From: Porticoccaceae bacterium
Lineage (GTDB): Bacteria > Pseudomonadota > Gammaproteobacteria > Pseudomonadales > Porticoccaceae
Assembly (NCBI GenBank): GCA_003491845.1
Contig: DNBN01000135.1
Span: 559 to 24,780, forward strand
Direction of reading: 5' to 3'
DNA: 24,222 nucleotides
Every line of letters begins with the position of its first letter. Within the stretch, counting starts at the first letter, position 1. The notes under the pieces are model-generated. The model had not been told where the DNA came from, did no database searches, and saw only the letters and a list, made by a program, of their open reading frames with translations. A program made the position numbers and the translations under genes. Shown piece by piece: positions 1-8,409 of the stretch.

Positions 1-419
1 GTCAGCATCTGTATTGTTTTTTGCCTTGGGTTTAACCGATAAATTCTAGAGTCTCCGACCCAAGAATAATGTAAATTATTATTCACCAGCGCCATACAGG
101 TAAGCGTTGAACCCATATGACGGTATTTTTTTTCATTGCGCTGTATGGCAATAATCGCCTCATTTGCGTATTTGACTGCGTTGCCAAGCTCACGGCCAGG
201 TTTTTCAGTAAAGCGAGTCTGATTAGAATTGAGCAAATAATCGATACAGGCATCTACCGCTATCTGACTGGCTACCTCACCAAATTCAACACCTCCCATA
301 CCATCAGCAATTGCCGCGATAAGCCGATTTTTTTCAATCCGAAGAAAATCCTCATTGGTGCGTTTGAGCTTGCCAGTGTGTGTGAGAGCATGAAAATCAA
401 TAGTGAAGTTACTCGGCAT
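1..419 (-). CDS. PP2C-family serine/threonine protein phosphatase, N-terminal part (runs off left edge)
   Basis: Reading the minus strand from an ATG at 417-419 gives an uninterrupted frame of 139 codons that continues past base 1. The translation carries the PP2C metal-site signatures in order: T-G-x-x-K-R-T-N-E-D near residues 15-24, A-D-G-M-G-G at 38-43 (D39 is an expected metal ligand), G-E-V-A-S at 47-51, then G-S-T and V-G-D-S-R-I-Y further on. Proteins of this family dephosphorylate Ser/Thr residues, often opposing a Hanks-type kinase or acting in type VI secretion. Which applies cannot be seen here because the partner genes lie outside. An AAGG about 12 bases upstream is a weak ribosome site. 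The gene is divergent from the FAD oxidoreductase at 604. The family is clear; the specific role is unknown. Confidence 0.88.
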   Translation of the reverse strand, partial: MPSNFTIDFHALTHTGKLKRTNEDFLRIEKNRLIAAIADGMGGVEFGEVASQIAVDACIDYLLNSNQTRFTEKPGRELGNAVKYANEAIIAIQRNEKKYRHMGSTLTCMALVNNNLHYSWVGDSRIYRLNPRQKTIQML

Positions 420-603
420 AGGGGTTAGTTTACCTTATGTTAAAGACGGGGCAAGGTATGATCCTGTTATAACCGAATAATGAAAAAATATTTCAGTTTT
501 CTATTGCTGGATATTTGATTATGATTTAGCTTAAATACTAATAACGCTACAGACCTATGGATAGGCGATTAGCATTAAAAGGTCAACACCATAAAAATAA
601 CAA
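420..603. promoter_or_regulatory. Divergent intergenic region between phosphatase and carnitine operon
   Basis: This AT-rich gap should hold promoters for both flanking genes. On the plus strand TTGATT at 515-520 and TACTAA at 536-541 resemble -35 and -10 boxes, but the 15-base spacing is short, so the assignment is weak. No clear operator palindrome was found. Confidence 0.35.
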
Positions 604-1980
604 ATGGTTGGTCATCACATGGACATGATTAATGAAGCTGCGCGTGAAACGCCTATTATCCGTAAAACTGACGTTTTAGTTGTTGGCAGTGGCCCGGGGG
701 GACTTGCAGCAGCCATAGCTGCATCAAGAGCTGGAGCCGAAACAACACTGCTGGAACGATACGGCTGCTTTGGTGGAAATTTAACGCAAGTGGGCGTTGA
801 AGGTTTTGCATGGTATCGTCATGATCAAACCGTAGACAGTCAGGGCATAGGCATAGAATTTGAGGAACGTGCTAAGTCTATGGGGGCCGCCAATCCTGAA
901 CCACAATCAAATAGTCATGCCATCGATGGCGAAGCCTTTAAATATGTTGCTGATGTACTAGTCGAAGAAGCCAATATTACCCCTATGCTGCATCGTACGA
1001 TGGTGGCGCCTATTATGGAAAAAGGCGTGATTAAAGGCGTTATCGTGGAAAGTAAGGCTGGGCGTGAGGCCATTCTAGCTAAGCGTATAATTGACGCAAC
1101 TGGCGATGCAGATATTGCTTATCGTGCAGGTGCAGTAGTACATAAAACCCCTGTAGAAGACATGATGGCGGCCTCAGTCATGTTCTCAATTAATGGCGTT
1201 GACAAAAAACGTTTTATTGAGGATGTTAAAGCAAATCCTCATAGCTACAGCGACTGGTGCGGACCAGATTGGTCAATGGAAACCAGTGGTAAGGAGGATG
1301 CGTTATTTTCACCCTACCTAAAAAAGCCCTTCGAAAGAGCCATTGCGTCCGGTTTGATTCCTAAAAATTTAAATACAATTACCGGTACGTGGGGCGCGAT
1401 TAGTGAACAGGGCGATCTGAGTTATCTCAATTTAGTTCACCTAGCTGGGTTAGATGCAACCAACCCAGATCATCTAACAAAAGGTGAAATGGAAGGCCGT
1501 CGTCAGGCGATGCTGGCCATTGAAGCACTTAAGCAATTTAATCCCGGATGTGAGAATGCCAAACTTAGAAATTTTGGCATGACCCTAGGCGTTCGAGATA
1601 CGCGTAAAATAGATGCTATTTACAACATGACAGCCGAAGATGTTCGTAATCAAGGTAAATTCGAAGATAGCATCGGTATATTCCCTGAATTTATTGACGG
1701 TTATGGCATCCTTATTTTGCCCACCACAGGTCGCTATTTTCAACTGCCCTATCGTGCAATGTTACCCAAAGGTGTCAAGCATCTACTAGTCACTGGTCGC
1801 AGTGTTGGCGGTGATCGTGATTCCCATGCGGCCGTACGAAACATGATGTGTTGCGCCGTCAATGGTCAGGGTGCTGGTGTAGCAGCTGCGATTTCTATTC
1901 AAACTAATGTAGATGTAGCTGATGTTGATATTAGCAAAGTACAGCGTATTCTATTGCTACAGGGTGCAAGAATAAATTAG
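604..1980 (+). CDS. FAD-dependent oxidoreductase (FAD_oxidored family), substrate unknown
   Basis: The protein has 458 residues. A Rossmann FAD-binding motif (V-V-G-S-G-P-G-G) near residues 27-34 is followed by an acidic ribose-binding residue in L-L-E-R. A C-terminal second FAD contact region reads G-R-S-V-G-G-D-R-D-S-H. This pattern fits the FAD_oxidored (PF12831-like) flavoproteins, which are usually soluble dehydrogenases or reductases of poorly defined substrate. There is no signal peptide or membrane segment. It sits 125 bases upstream of the dehydrocarnitine-cleaving enzyme on the same strand, which suggests but does not prove a role in quaternary amine or betaine metabolism. The start is uncertain: ATGs at 604, 619 and 625 are in frame, and none has a good Shine-Dalgarno match. 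The family call is firm; the function is unassigned. Confidence 0.85.
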   Translation: MVGHHMDMINEAARETPIIRKTDVLVVGSGPGGLAAAIAASRAGAETTLLERYGCFGGNLTQVGVEGFAWYRHDQTVDSQGIGIEFEERAKSMGAANPEPQSNSHAIDGEAFKYVADVLVEEANITPMLHRTMVAPIMEKGVIKGVIVESKAGREAILAKRIIDATGDADIAYRAGAVVHKTPVEDMMAASVMFSINGVDKKRFIEDVKANPHSYSDWCGPDWSMETSGKEDALFSPYLKKPFERAIASGLIPKNLNTITGTWGAISEQGDLSYLNLVHLAGLDATNPDHLTKGEMEGRRQAMLAIEALKQFNPGCENAKLRNFGMTLGVRDTRKIDAIYNMTAEDVRNQGKFEDSIGIFPEFIDGYGILILPTTGRYFQLPYRAMLPKGVKHLLVTGRSVGGDRDSHAAVRNMMCCAVNGQGAGVAAAISIQTNVDVADVDISKVQRILLLQGARIN

Positions 1981-2105
1981 TAAGTACGTGCTATTTTAAT
2001 AAATTATATATAAAAAATGAAATTTGGACCTTTTTACCCATCAATCTGTGAGTTTTATGAGCTCTTCAATCGAGCCTAATAATTATCAAACAAAAGAGTC
2101 TTAAC

Positions 2106-3014
2106 ATGCCTTTAAATATTTCTTCATCGGTTTTCATCACCTGTGCAATTACTGGTTCAGGCAATACACAGGAGCGCAGTAAAGAAGTGCCTCGATCACC
2201 AAAGGAAATTGCTGAAAGTGCGATTTCAGCCGCTAAAGCGGGGGCAGCTATAGTTCACTGTCATGTGCGTGACCCACAAACTGGAGCGGCTTCAAGAGAC
2301 CCTAAACTTTATCGTGAACTCACCGATAGAATTCGTGATTCAGATATAGATGTCGTTTTAAATCTTACCGCTGGAATGGGTGGTGATATGGTATTTGGTC
2401 CACCTTCCCAACCACTTCCGTTGCACAGTAGCACTGACATGGCAAGTGCCGAGAATCGAATGGCGCCGATTATAGAGTGTCGTCCAGAAATCTGTACTCT
2501 TGACTGCGGCACTATGAATTTTGCCGAAGCTGACTATGTAATGACTAACACTCCTGGGATGCTAAGAGCAATGGGAGGGATGATGACCGAACTAGGAGTC
2601 AAGCCTGAAATTGAAGCTTTTGATACTGGCCATCTGTGGTTTGCTAAACAACTTGCCAAAGAGTCGGTAATTACAGATCCCGTTTTAGTGCAACTATGTA
2701 TGGGTATACCATGGGGTGCCCCCAATGATTTAAATACCTTTATGGCTATGGTCAACAATATTCCTGAGCACTGGAATTGGTCTTCCTTCTCTATTGGTCG
2801 CGATCAAATGCCCTATGTTGCGGCTTCAGTGCTGGCTGGAGGCAATGTCCGAGTCGGTCTGGAAGATAATCTTTGGCTGCACAAAGGCACCTTAGCAACT
2901 AATGCATCCCTTGTAGAGAAAGCTGCTAGTATTATTCGCGCTATGGGCTCAACATTAATGAATCCGCAGGAAGTGAGAGAACAGTTGGGCCTGATTAAAC
3001 GAGCGCCGCAATGA
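2106..3014 (+). CDS. Beta-keto acid cleavage enzyme (BKACE, DUF849), probably 3-dehydrocarnitine:acetyl-CoA cleaving
   Basis: The protein has 302 residues and the BKACE fold signature. H51-C-H53-V-R-D-P supplies the two zinc-binding histidines, and G-L-E-D-N in the C-terminal third supplies the expected glutamate ligand. BKACEs transfer the keto-acid acyl part to acetyl-CoA, releasing acetoacetate. The neighbour is carnitine dehydrogenase, with a 4-base ATGA overlap at 3011-3014. The likely substrate is therefore 3-dehydrocarnitine, giving betainyl-CoA plus acetoacetate, as known for the carnitine pathways of Sinorhizobium and Pseudomonas. AAGAG about 10 bases upstream of the ATG is a modest ribosome site. 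Substrate choice rests on context; the family is certain. Confidence 0.9.
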   Translation: MPLNISSSVFITCAITGSGNTQERSKEVPRSPKEIAESAISAAKAGAAIVHCHVRDPQTGAASRDPKLYRELTDRIRDSDIDVVLNLTAGMGGDMVFGPPSQPLPLHSSTDMASAENRMAPIIECRPEICTLDCGTMNFAEADYVMTNTPGMLRAMGGMMTELGVKPEIEAFDTGHLWFAKQLAKESVITDPVLVQLCMGIPWGAPNDLNTFMAMVNNIPEHWNWSSFSIGRDQMPYVAASVLAGGNVRVGLEDNLWLHKGTLATNASLVEKAASIIRAMGSTLMNPQEVREQLGLIKRAPQ

Positions 3015-4453
3015 CAACATCAAAGAGAACGATGGAACTTATCACCAACGCAAACACGCGCTTTGCCATGATTGGTGGTGGAGTGATCGGTGGTGGCTGG
3101 ATCGCTCGGTTTCTACTAATGGGTTTTGATGTCACAATTTATGATCCAGATCCAGACGCAAAGCGCAAAGTGGAGCAAGTACTAGCCAATGCTCGACGGT
3201 CAATGCCGGGGCTCTATGATTATATGCTTCCACAGGAAGGCACAGCGTTGTTTTGCCATAGCATAAAGGACGCCGTAAGCAATGCAACCTGGATCGGAGA
3301 GTCTACGCCGGAGAGGCTTAATCTCAAGCAATCTATCCTCAAAGAAATACAAATTCATTGTTCTAAAGACGCTATTATTGCCTCATCAACCTCGGGGTTT
3401 AAACCTTCACAGCTGCAGAATAAATCCATCAATCCACAACAAATTATTGTCGCTCACCCATTTAATCCTGTTTATCTAGTCCCCTTGGTTGAACTAGTTG
3501 GCTACAGCGAAACTACCGATAAAGCGGCGAGTATTTTAAGCAAACTTGGGATGCACCCACTGGTGTTACGCAAAGAAATTGATGCTCATATTGCTGATCG
3601 TCTTCTTGAAGCGGTTTGGCGAGAGGGTCTGTGGTTAATAAACGATGGTATTGCAACTACTACTGAAATTGACGATGCCATTCGCTATGGTTTTGGCCTA
3701 CGCTGGGCACAGATGGGCATGTTTGAAACCTATCGCATAGCGGGCGGTGAAGAAGGCATGGCACATTTTATAGAGCAGTTTGGCCCAGCACTCAAATGGC
3801 CTTGGACCAAACTAATGGATGTTCCAGAATTATCTGATGAATTGGTTACGAAAATTGCTGATCAGTCTAATCAACAATCAGGTGACTACTCAATTAATCA
3901 GTTGGAGCATATTCGGGATGATAATTTAGTATCCATAATGCGTTCGCTAAAACTAAAAGATTGGGGAGCGGGAAATTTACTGAACACCCTAGATCTTGAA
4001 CTAGAGCGCAATCAGGTTAATCCAGCAGAGCCACTCTCACAAGCAAAGGATGTATTGACCATCAATCGCGTAATTCCTAGCAGCTGGTTAGACTACAACG
4101 GACATATGAATGATAGTCACTATGCAGAGGTATTTTCTAAAGCCAGCGACATCATCCTAAGACGCCTAGGGGCAGATCCTGACTATATAGCGCGTGGCTA
4201 CAGCTACTTTACGGTGGACATGAAGATCGATTACCGAAATGAATGTCATGCAGGTGAGGAGATATCTGTACACACTAGTATAAAAATCGCCGATGGTAAA
4301 AAGCTTGATCTGTACCATGAAATGAAAACTGCCACAGGTACCCTAAGTGCAAAGTGCTCGCAATTTTTACTTCACGTAGATCTTAACTCACGAAAATCTT
4401 GCTTACCCATGGAACCTCTAGCCAGTGCACTGCGCAAAGTAGTGTCATCGTAA
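3011..4453 (+). CDS. lcdH: L-carnitine dehydrogenase fused to betainyl-CoA thioesterase
   Basis: The protein has 480 residues in two domains. Residues about 15-330 are a 3-hydroxyacyl-CoA-dehydrogenase-type NAD enzyme, with a glycine-rich loop G-G-G-V-I-G-G-G-W at 22-30, D45 after the second beta strand, and A-H-P-F-N-P holding the catalytic histidine. This part oxidises L-carnitine to 3-dehydrocarnitine with NAD. Residues about 345-470 are a hotdog thioesterase with the W-L-D-Y-N-G-H-M-N-D motif, its aspartate near residue 361. In characterised fusions this part hydrolyses betainyl-CoA to glycine betaine. The start codon overlaps the stop of the BKACE gene, so translation is probably coupled; no separate ribosome site is obvious. 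One polypeptide therefore performs the steps before and after the BKACE reaction. Confidence 0.92.
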   Translation: MTTSKRTMELITNANTRFAMIGGGVIGGGWIARFLLMGFDVTIYDPDPDAKRKVEQVLANARRSMPGLYDYMLPQEGTALFCHSIKDAVSNATWIGESTPERLNLKQSILKEIQIHCSKDAIIASSTSGFKPSQLQNKSINPQQIIVAHPFNPVYLVPLVELVGYSETTDKAASILSKLGMHPLVLRKEIDAHIADRLLEAVWREGLWLINDGIATTTEIDDAIRYGFGLRWAQMGMFETYRIAGGEEGMAHFIEQFGPALKWPWTKLMDVPELSDELVTKIADQSNQQSGDYSINQLEHIRDDNLVSIMRSLKLKDWGAGNLLNTLDLELERNQVNPAEPLSQAKDVLTINRVIPSSWLDYNGHMNDSHYAEVFSKASDIILRRLGADPDYIARGYSYFTVDMKIDYRNECHAGEEISVHTSIKIADGKKLDLYHEMKTATGTLSAKCSQFLLHVDLNSRKSCLPMEPLASALRKVVSS

Positions 4454-4476
4454 ATAACGAAAGCGGAGTAATGAAG

Positions 4477-5658
4477 ATGATCCTATCTAATACCATTCCA
4501 ACACCAGATAATTTTTACTGGCCGCCCAGTGAATCCATTCTCTGTGCAAAATTGGTCGGCAAGGCTATCATAGTAACATGGACAGATAACAAGCAATCAA
4601 AGCTCCACCCGCTTTGGCTGCGCGACAACTGCTGTTGCAAAGAATGTTTAAACCAGGTTACTCGTGAGCATCTATTTGATCTGCGAGATATTAGGTTGGA
4701 CTTAGTGCCTCTATCTGTGGAAATAGATTCTCAAGGAGGTCTCTCTGTCACTTGGCCTGATAATCACACCAGTCGCTTCAACCCCGCATGGCTTTATGCA
4801 CAGACAACCCAACAGCTCTCTCCTAGAGATGATGAAATAATGCTATGGAGTTCAGCAGATCTCTCTGAGCCACCTAGTTTCGATATCCCCAACGGTAACA
4901 TTAGCGACGAGTTACTGTACCAGGTGCTATTAACTATTCTGCGCCAAGGCATGGTGCGACTGCGTGGATTATCTACTGATGAGGCGCAAGTAGAACAGTT
5001 GGCGACCCGTATAGGACCGATAAGAGAAACTCATTTTGACCGAATTTTTGATGTTATATCCAAAGCTGATAGCGATACTCTGGCTAATACTAGTCATTAT
5101 TTGGCTGCTCATACAGATATACCCACTAGAGAATCGCCCCCAGGCATTCAGATTCTGCACTGTCGCGTGGCGGACGCCAAGGGCGGTCACAGTACCATGA
5201 CCGATGGCTTTAGAGTAGCCAAAGACATTGCACAACAACATCCTCAACACTATAAAACACTCACCACCAAAAAATGGTGCTATGCCAATCGAGCAGGCCC
5301 AACAGACTATCGCTGGGAAGCGCCTATTATCCGACTTGATGATAATGGGCAGCCCATCGAGGTACGCTTATTACCTTTTTCAAGAGCTCCTTTGCAAGCC
5401 AAATATGAAGAAATGGATTCCATCTATGCTGCACTTGTGTGCTTTATGGGTAAGGCTAATTCAGATGATTATCAAATCAACTTTCCCTTTAGCGCAGGTG
5501 ATCTCATCATGTTTGATAATCGTCGTATTTTGCACGGACGGGAAGAATTCTATCCTAAAACGGGTGACCGAGCACTGCGCGGCACCTATATTGAACGCGA
5601 TGATATACTGTCAAAAGTTCGCGAATATGAACAGCGCCGTCAGCAGCAATCTCAATAG
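4477..5658 (+). CDS. Gamma-butyrobetaine dioxygenase (2-oxoglutarate/Fe(II)-dependent)
   Basis: The protein has 393 residues from the chosen start, close to the usual 380-390 of the family. The N-terminal domain carries the zinc cysteines C52-C53-C54-K-E-C57 (a DUF971-type domain). The C-terminal TauD-like double-stranded beta-helix holds the iron triad H212-T-D214 and H353 (in R-R-I-L-H-G-R). The enzyme hydroxylates gamma-butyrobetaine to L-carnitine, using O2 and 2-oxoglutarate. It lies 23 bases after the carnitine dehydrogenase stop, so it feeds the preceding enzymes. GGAG at 4465-4468 is 8 bases before ATG 4477 and only 2 before ATG 4471, hence 4477 was preferred. An in-frame ATG at 4399 lies inside the previous gene and is unlikely. 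Trimethyllysine hydroxylase is the main alternative, but context favours butyrobetaine. Confidence 0.9.
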   Translation: MILSNTIPTPDNFYWPPSESILCAKLVGKAIIVTWTDNKQSKLHPLWLRDNCCCKECLNQVTREHLFDLRDIRLDLVPLSVEIDSQGGLSVTWPDNHTSRFNPAWLYAQTTQQLSPRDDEIMLWSSADLSEPPSFDIPNGNISDELLYQVLLTILRQGMVRLRGLSTDEAQVEQLATRIGPIRETHFDRIFDVISKADSDTLANTSHYLAAHTDIPTRESPPGIQILHCRVADAKGGHSTMTDGFRVAKDIAQQHPQHYKTLTTKKWCYANRAGPTDYRWEAPIIRLDDNGQPIEVRLLPFSRAPLQAKYEEMDSIYAALVCFMGKANSDDYQINFPFSAGDLIMFDNRRILHGREEFYPKTGDRALRGTYIERDDILSKVREYEQRRQQQSQ

Positions 5659-5669
5659 CTATTGCTACA

Positions 5670-5700
5670 AAAAAAGGGGCGCCGAAGGCGCCCTTTTCTT
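5670..5700. terminator. Bidirectional rho-independent terminator between convergent genes
   Basis: A 7-bp perfect GC stem (GGGCGCC at 5677-5683, GGCGCCC at 5687-5693) has a 3-base GAA loop. It is preceded by an A run and followed by TTTTCTT, so it can work on both strands. It separates the plus-strand carnitine run from the minus-strand TonB receptor, whose stop lies about 10 bases further on. Confidence 0.9.
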
Positions 5701-5710
5701 AGTACGAGCA

Positions 5711-8197
5711 CTAAAACTTGAGGCTCATACTAACCCCAAGAGTACGCGGACGGTTAGTCATAATACGATCATCCCAATTTACCGCATTACGGAATACTTC
5801 ACCACGCTCATCTGTCAAGTTACGAACGTACATCTCAGCACGCCAGGTATCCATATCCATTCCCACTGCTACATTTAATATCTGATAATCTTTTTGCTTA
5901 TAACGCTTGGTTGGAATAGTACCCCCATCATAAAGATTATTATACGAGGAACCAGTAAAGATATAACTAGCTTGAACAAACCAATTAGACTCTAACTCAT
6001 AACGAGTCGACAAATTCCACTTTGTTTTTGGCACTCTAGGTAATGTTGTACCTGAAGACGCTGTAGGCGCATCCTGACCATCGCTCTGGTAATAGTCTTG
6101 GCTGAGCTCTGCCTCTATATACGAGAAAGCACCCGACAAACTCCAGTTTTCGGCAATCATCGCCGTGAAGTCAGCCTCAACACCATCACTTTTGGCCTGA
6201 CCAATATTATAGGTCAACGTCACCGGTGAGATTGATGTATCCAAACGAGAGAACTGGAAATCATCCCAATCTTGCATAAAGGCCGCCGCATTTAAAATCA
6301 TGCGTCCATCCATCAAAGTAGTCTTAACACCAACTTCAAAAGAGGTTAAGAAGTCAGGCACAAAATCACACTGAGCTCCAGTAGCATCATCTCGACCTTG
6401 ACCACCATAATCTGCCTCGTTACCCACAGAACAGAATCGATTCAAGCCTCCAGGACGGTAACCTTCACCCCATGCAGAATAAACCATTAAATCATCACTT
6501 AAAGACCATTCGGCAGTCAAACGATAAACTTCATCTTTCGAGGCGGTAATACGATTGGCATCAGCACAGTCCGCACCATAATTATTAGACGGTCTGTATT
6601 CGCCAGATGCTTCTTGAGCTGCCGCACTTGGACCACCCCCACAAGGCCACCAGACAGTTCCAGAGAACCCATCAAGATAACTCTCAGCATCGAACTGTCG
6701 AGCGCTAAGGGCCAACGTCAAATTATCGGTGAAGTCATAAGCTACCTCTCCAAAAAATGCCTCTTCCTCATAGCTTCGTTTGAAATCAGTAGTCCAATAA
6801 ATGTCTGGCGCATCAATGGCGGTGACCATACCAAGATCAGCTAAACCCAATACATGCCATTCGGCGTCGTCGCGATTTTTTACATCAACAGAGTAGTATC
6901 CAGCTTGCCAGCGCAACGGCTTTGATGGATCTGATGCATAGCGCAACTCAATTGTCTCACGCTTGTAATTCGCATGATCTTCCAACAGTGTACGCGGGTC
7001 AGAGCAACCAAAATAAGCAGCGTAACAAGAGTAATAAGGCTGAACATAACCGCCAGACACATAGTAGTCACTGTAAAGAGAATAATCAGCATCAAGTTCG
7101 TAATCACGATCAAGATCACCATAATTGAAAGTTAGAGTACCACCGGCCACGTCACCTTCGACTTTGAGGGAGTATTGAGTCCACTCATCATCTAAGCTAT
7201 CTGGTAGTAACCGAAATACTTGAAGATCACCCACGGTCGGATCATGATCCCATACGCCATCTGATTCGAGATCTTGATGCATTACAGTCGCTGTTGCTGT
7301 CCAACTGTCATTCAAATCTACGGTTAGTGCCGCACGAAAACCGGTCGTTTGGGCCTCATTGAAATTCTCTCCTGCAACATCACCAATATCGCCCGACGTA
7401 TAATTGTTGTAGGTAAAGTCCGGGGCCATCGCTAATGCTTCAGCTTCAGTAGCACCAGCAGCCATTAGTCCATTGCGAATAAAGCCATGTTTAAAGGTAT
7501 ACTCTCCTTCAACATTGTCAATAAAGCCACCTTCCCTCTTAGAATAACCTACCACTCTAATCGCGGCAGTTTCTGACAGTGGAATATTGATGAAGCCTTC
7601 TATAGTTTCACCCACATCACCACTTTTAGGAACACTAACATCAAGATCAATACCTGCTGAAAAGGCAGTTGGATCAGGTTTATTAGTAATGATTCGCATA
7701 GCACCAGACTGCGCATTGGCACCAAATAAGGTTCCCTGAGGACCAGCCAGTACTTCAATCCGCGAGACATCATAAATATGGGGATTAAGGTAGGCACCTG
7801 TCGCGGTTACCGGCTGATCATCCAAATAGACTGCCACACTTGGATTCGCTCCCAGTGAACTTTCACCACCAGAAGAAATACCTCGGATGTACACATTGCC
7901 ATTTCCTGGTCCCAAGGTTATGTAGCTCACATTGGGCAGCATAGTCACATAATCTTCAAGGTCTGTAATATTTAAGTTGCCCAAGGTTTCTTGTCCTAAG
8001 ACGGAGATAGCCATTGGAATGTCTTGAACGCTCTCAGATCGCTTAGTCGCTGTTACAATGACTTCTTCAACCTGCTGGGCTATTGCCGTAGAGGATACCC
8101 CCACCGATAGCGCAGTGATCATAACGGCAAGCGGTTTAAGCGTATGCCGTCTCTTGGACAAATTAGATAAAGATGATGCTTCCCCTGTGTGAATCAT
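5711..8197 (-). CDS. TonB-dependent outer-membrane receptor
   Basis: The protein has 828 residues. A long signal peptide ends near A40 (V-S-S-T-A-I-A). A TonB box (E-E-V-I-V-T-A-T-K, residues 44-52) follows, then a plug domain with I-R-G-I-S and V-A-V-Y-L-D motifs, and a long beta-barrel ending in the terminal phenylalanine (S-M-S-L-K-F) typical of barrel insertion. It belongs to the broad substrate TonB receptors common in marine gammaproteobacteria and sphingomonads. AGAGG about 8-10 bases before the ATG is a good ribosome site. It is downstream of, and in the same direction as, the TPR-sulfotransferase and betA, but a 212-base gap suggests its own promoter. Substrate is unknown. Choline and carnitine are small enough for porins, so a larger ester, lipid-derived compound or glycan is more likely. 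Confidence 0.93.
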   Translation of the reverse strand: MIHTGEASSLSNLSKRRHTLKPLAVMITALSVGVSSTAIAQQVEEVIVTATKRSESVQDIPMAISVLGQETLGNLNITDLEDYVTMLPNVSYITLGPGNGNVYIRGISSGGESSLGANPSVAVYLDDQPVTATGAYLNPHIYDVSRIEVLAGPQGTLFGANAQSGAMRIITNKPDPTAFSAGIDLDVSVPKSGDVGETIEGFINIPLSETAAIRVVGYSKREGGFIDNVEGEYTFKHGFIRNGLMAAGATEAEALAMAPDFTYNNYTSGDIGDVAGENFNEAQTTGFRAALTVDLNDSWTATATVMHQDLESDGVWDHDPTVGDLQVFRLLPDSLDDEWTQYSLKVEGDVAGGTLTFNYGDLDRDYELDADYSLYSDYYVSGGYVQPYYSCYAAYFGCSDPRTLLEDHANYKRETIELRYASDPSKPLRWQAGYYSVDVKNRDDAEWHVLGLADLGMVTAIDAPDIYWTTDFKRSYEEEAFFGEVAYDFTDNLTLALSARQFDAESYLDGFSGTVWWPCGGGPSAAAQEASGEYRPSNNYGADCADANRITASKDEVYRLTAEWSLSDDLMVYSAWGEGYRPGGLNRFCSVGNEADYGGQGRDDATGAQCDFVPDFLTSFEVGVKTTLMDGRMILNAAAFMQDWDDFQFSRLDTSISPVTLTYNIGQAKSDGVEADFTAMIAENWSLSGAFSYIEAELSQDYYQSDGQDAPTASSGTTLPRVPKTKWNLSTRYELESNWFVQASYIFTGSSYNNLYDGGTIPTKRYKQKDYQILNVAVGMDMDTWRAEMYVRNLTDERGEVFRNAVNWDDRIMTNRPRTLGVSMSLKF

Positions 8198-8409
8198 AGT
8201 GTTTTCCTCTTATTTTTTCACTAGTCACCTGACCTTAGCACAACCATTGCCAGCTGAATACACACCAAAACATATATTTTAAAACTAATATTCTTAATTA
8301 AATATATATCGTAGTTTTTAACTATGAAGCTACTAATCGTTGCAGCAATTAAAAACTTTTGGAAGAAACCACAAGGACATCTACTTAAACGGAACAAAGA
8401 AGCAATTTC
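8198..8409 (-). promoter_or_regulatory. Upstream region of the TonB receptor gene
   Basis: This very AT-rich gap presumably holds the receptor promoter. An inverted repeat with 9-base arms (AGTTTTTAA at 8313-8321 and TTAAAAACT at 8349-8357) and an imperfect dyad at 8310-8326 (CGTAGTT / AACTATG) could bind a regulator, but such AT-rich matches also arise by chance. No clear -35/-10 pair was assigned. No strong terminator for the sulfotransferase gene is visible. Confidence 0.3.

Noticed and set aside
117..428. Plus-strand open frame of 103 codons
   Set aside because: It lies antisense to the clear PP2C phosphatase reading frame and its product has no recognisable motif.
5228..5878. Plus-strand open frame of 216 codons spanning the end of the dioxygenase gene and the antisense end of the receptor gene
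   Set aside because: It runs through a terminator and overlaps two well-supported genes; the translation has no family features.
5711..8197. Assigning the TonB receptor to carnitine or choline uptake
   Set aside because: Both are small enough for porins and the receptor sequence gives no substrate clue; adjacency alone is not enough.
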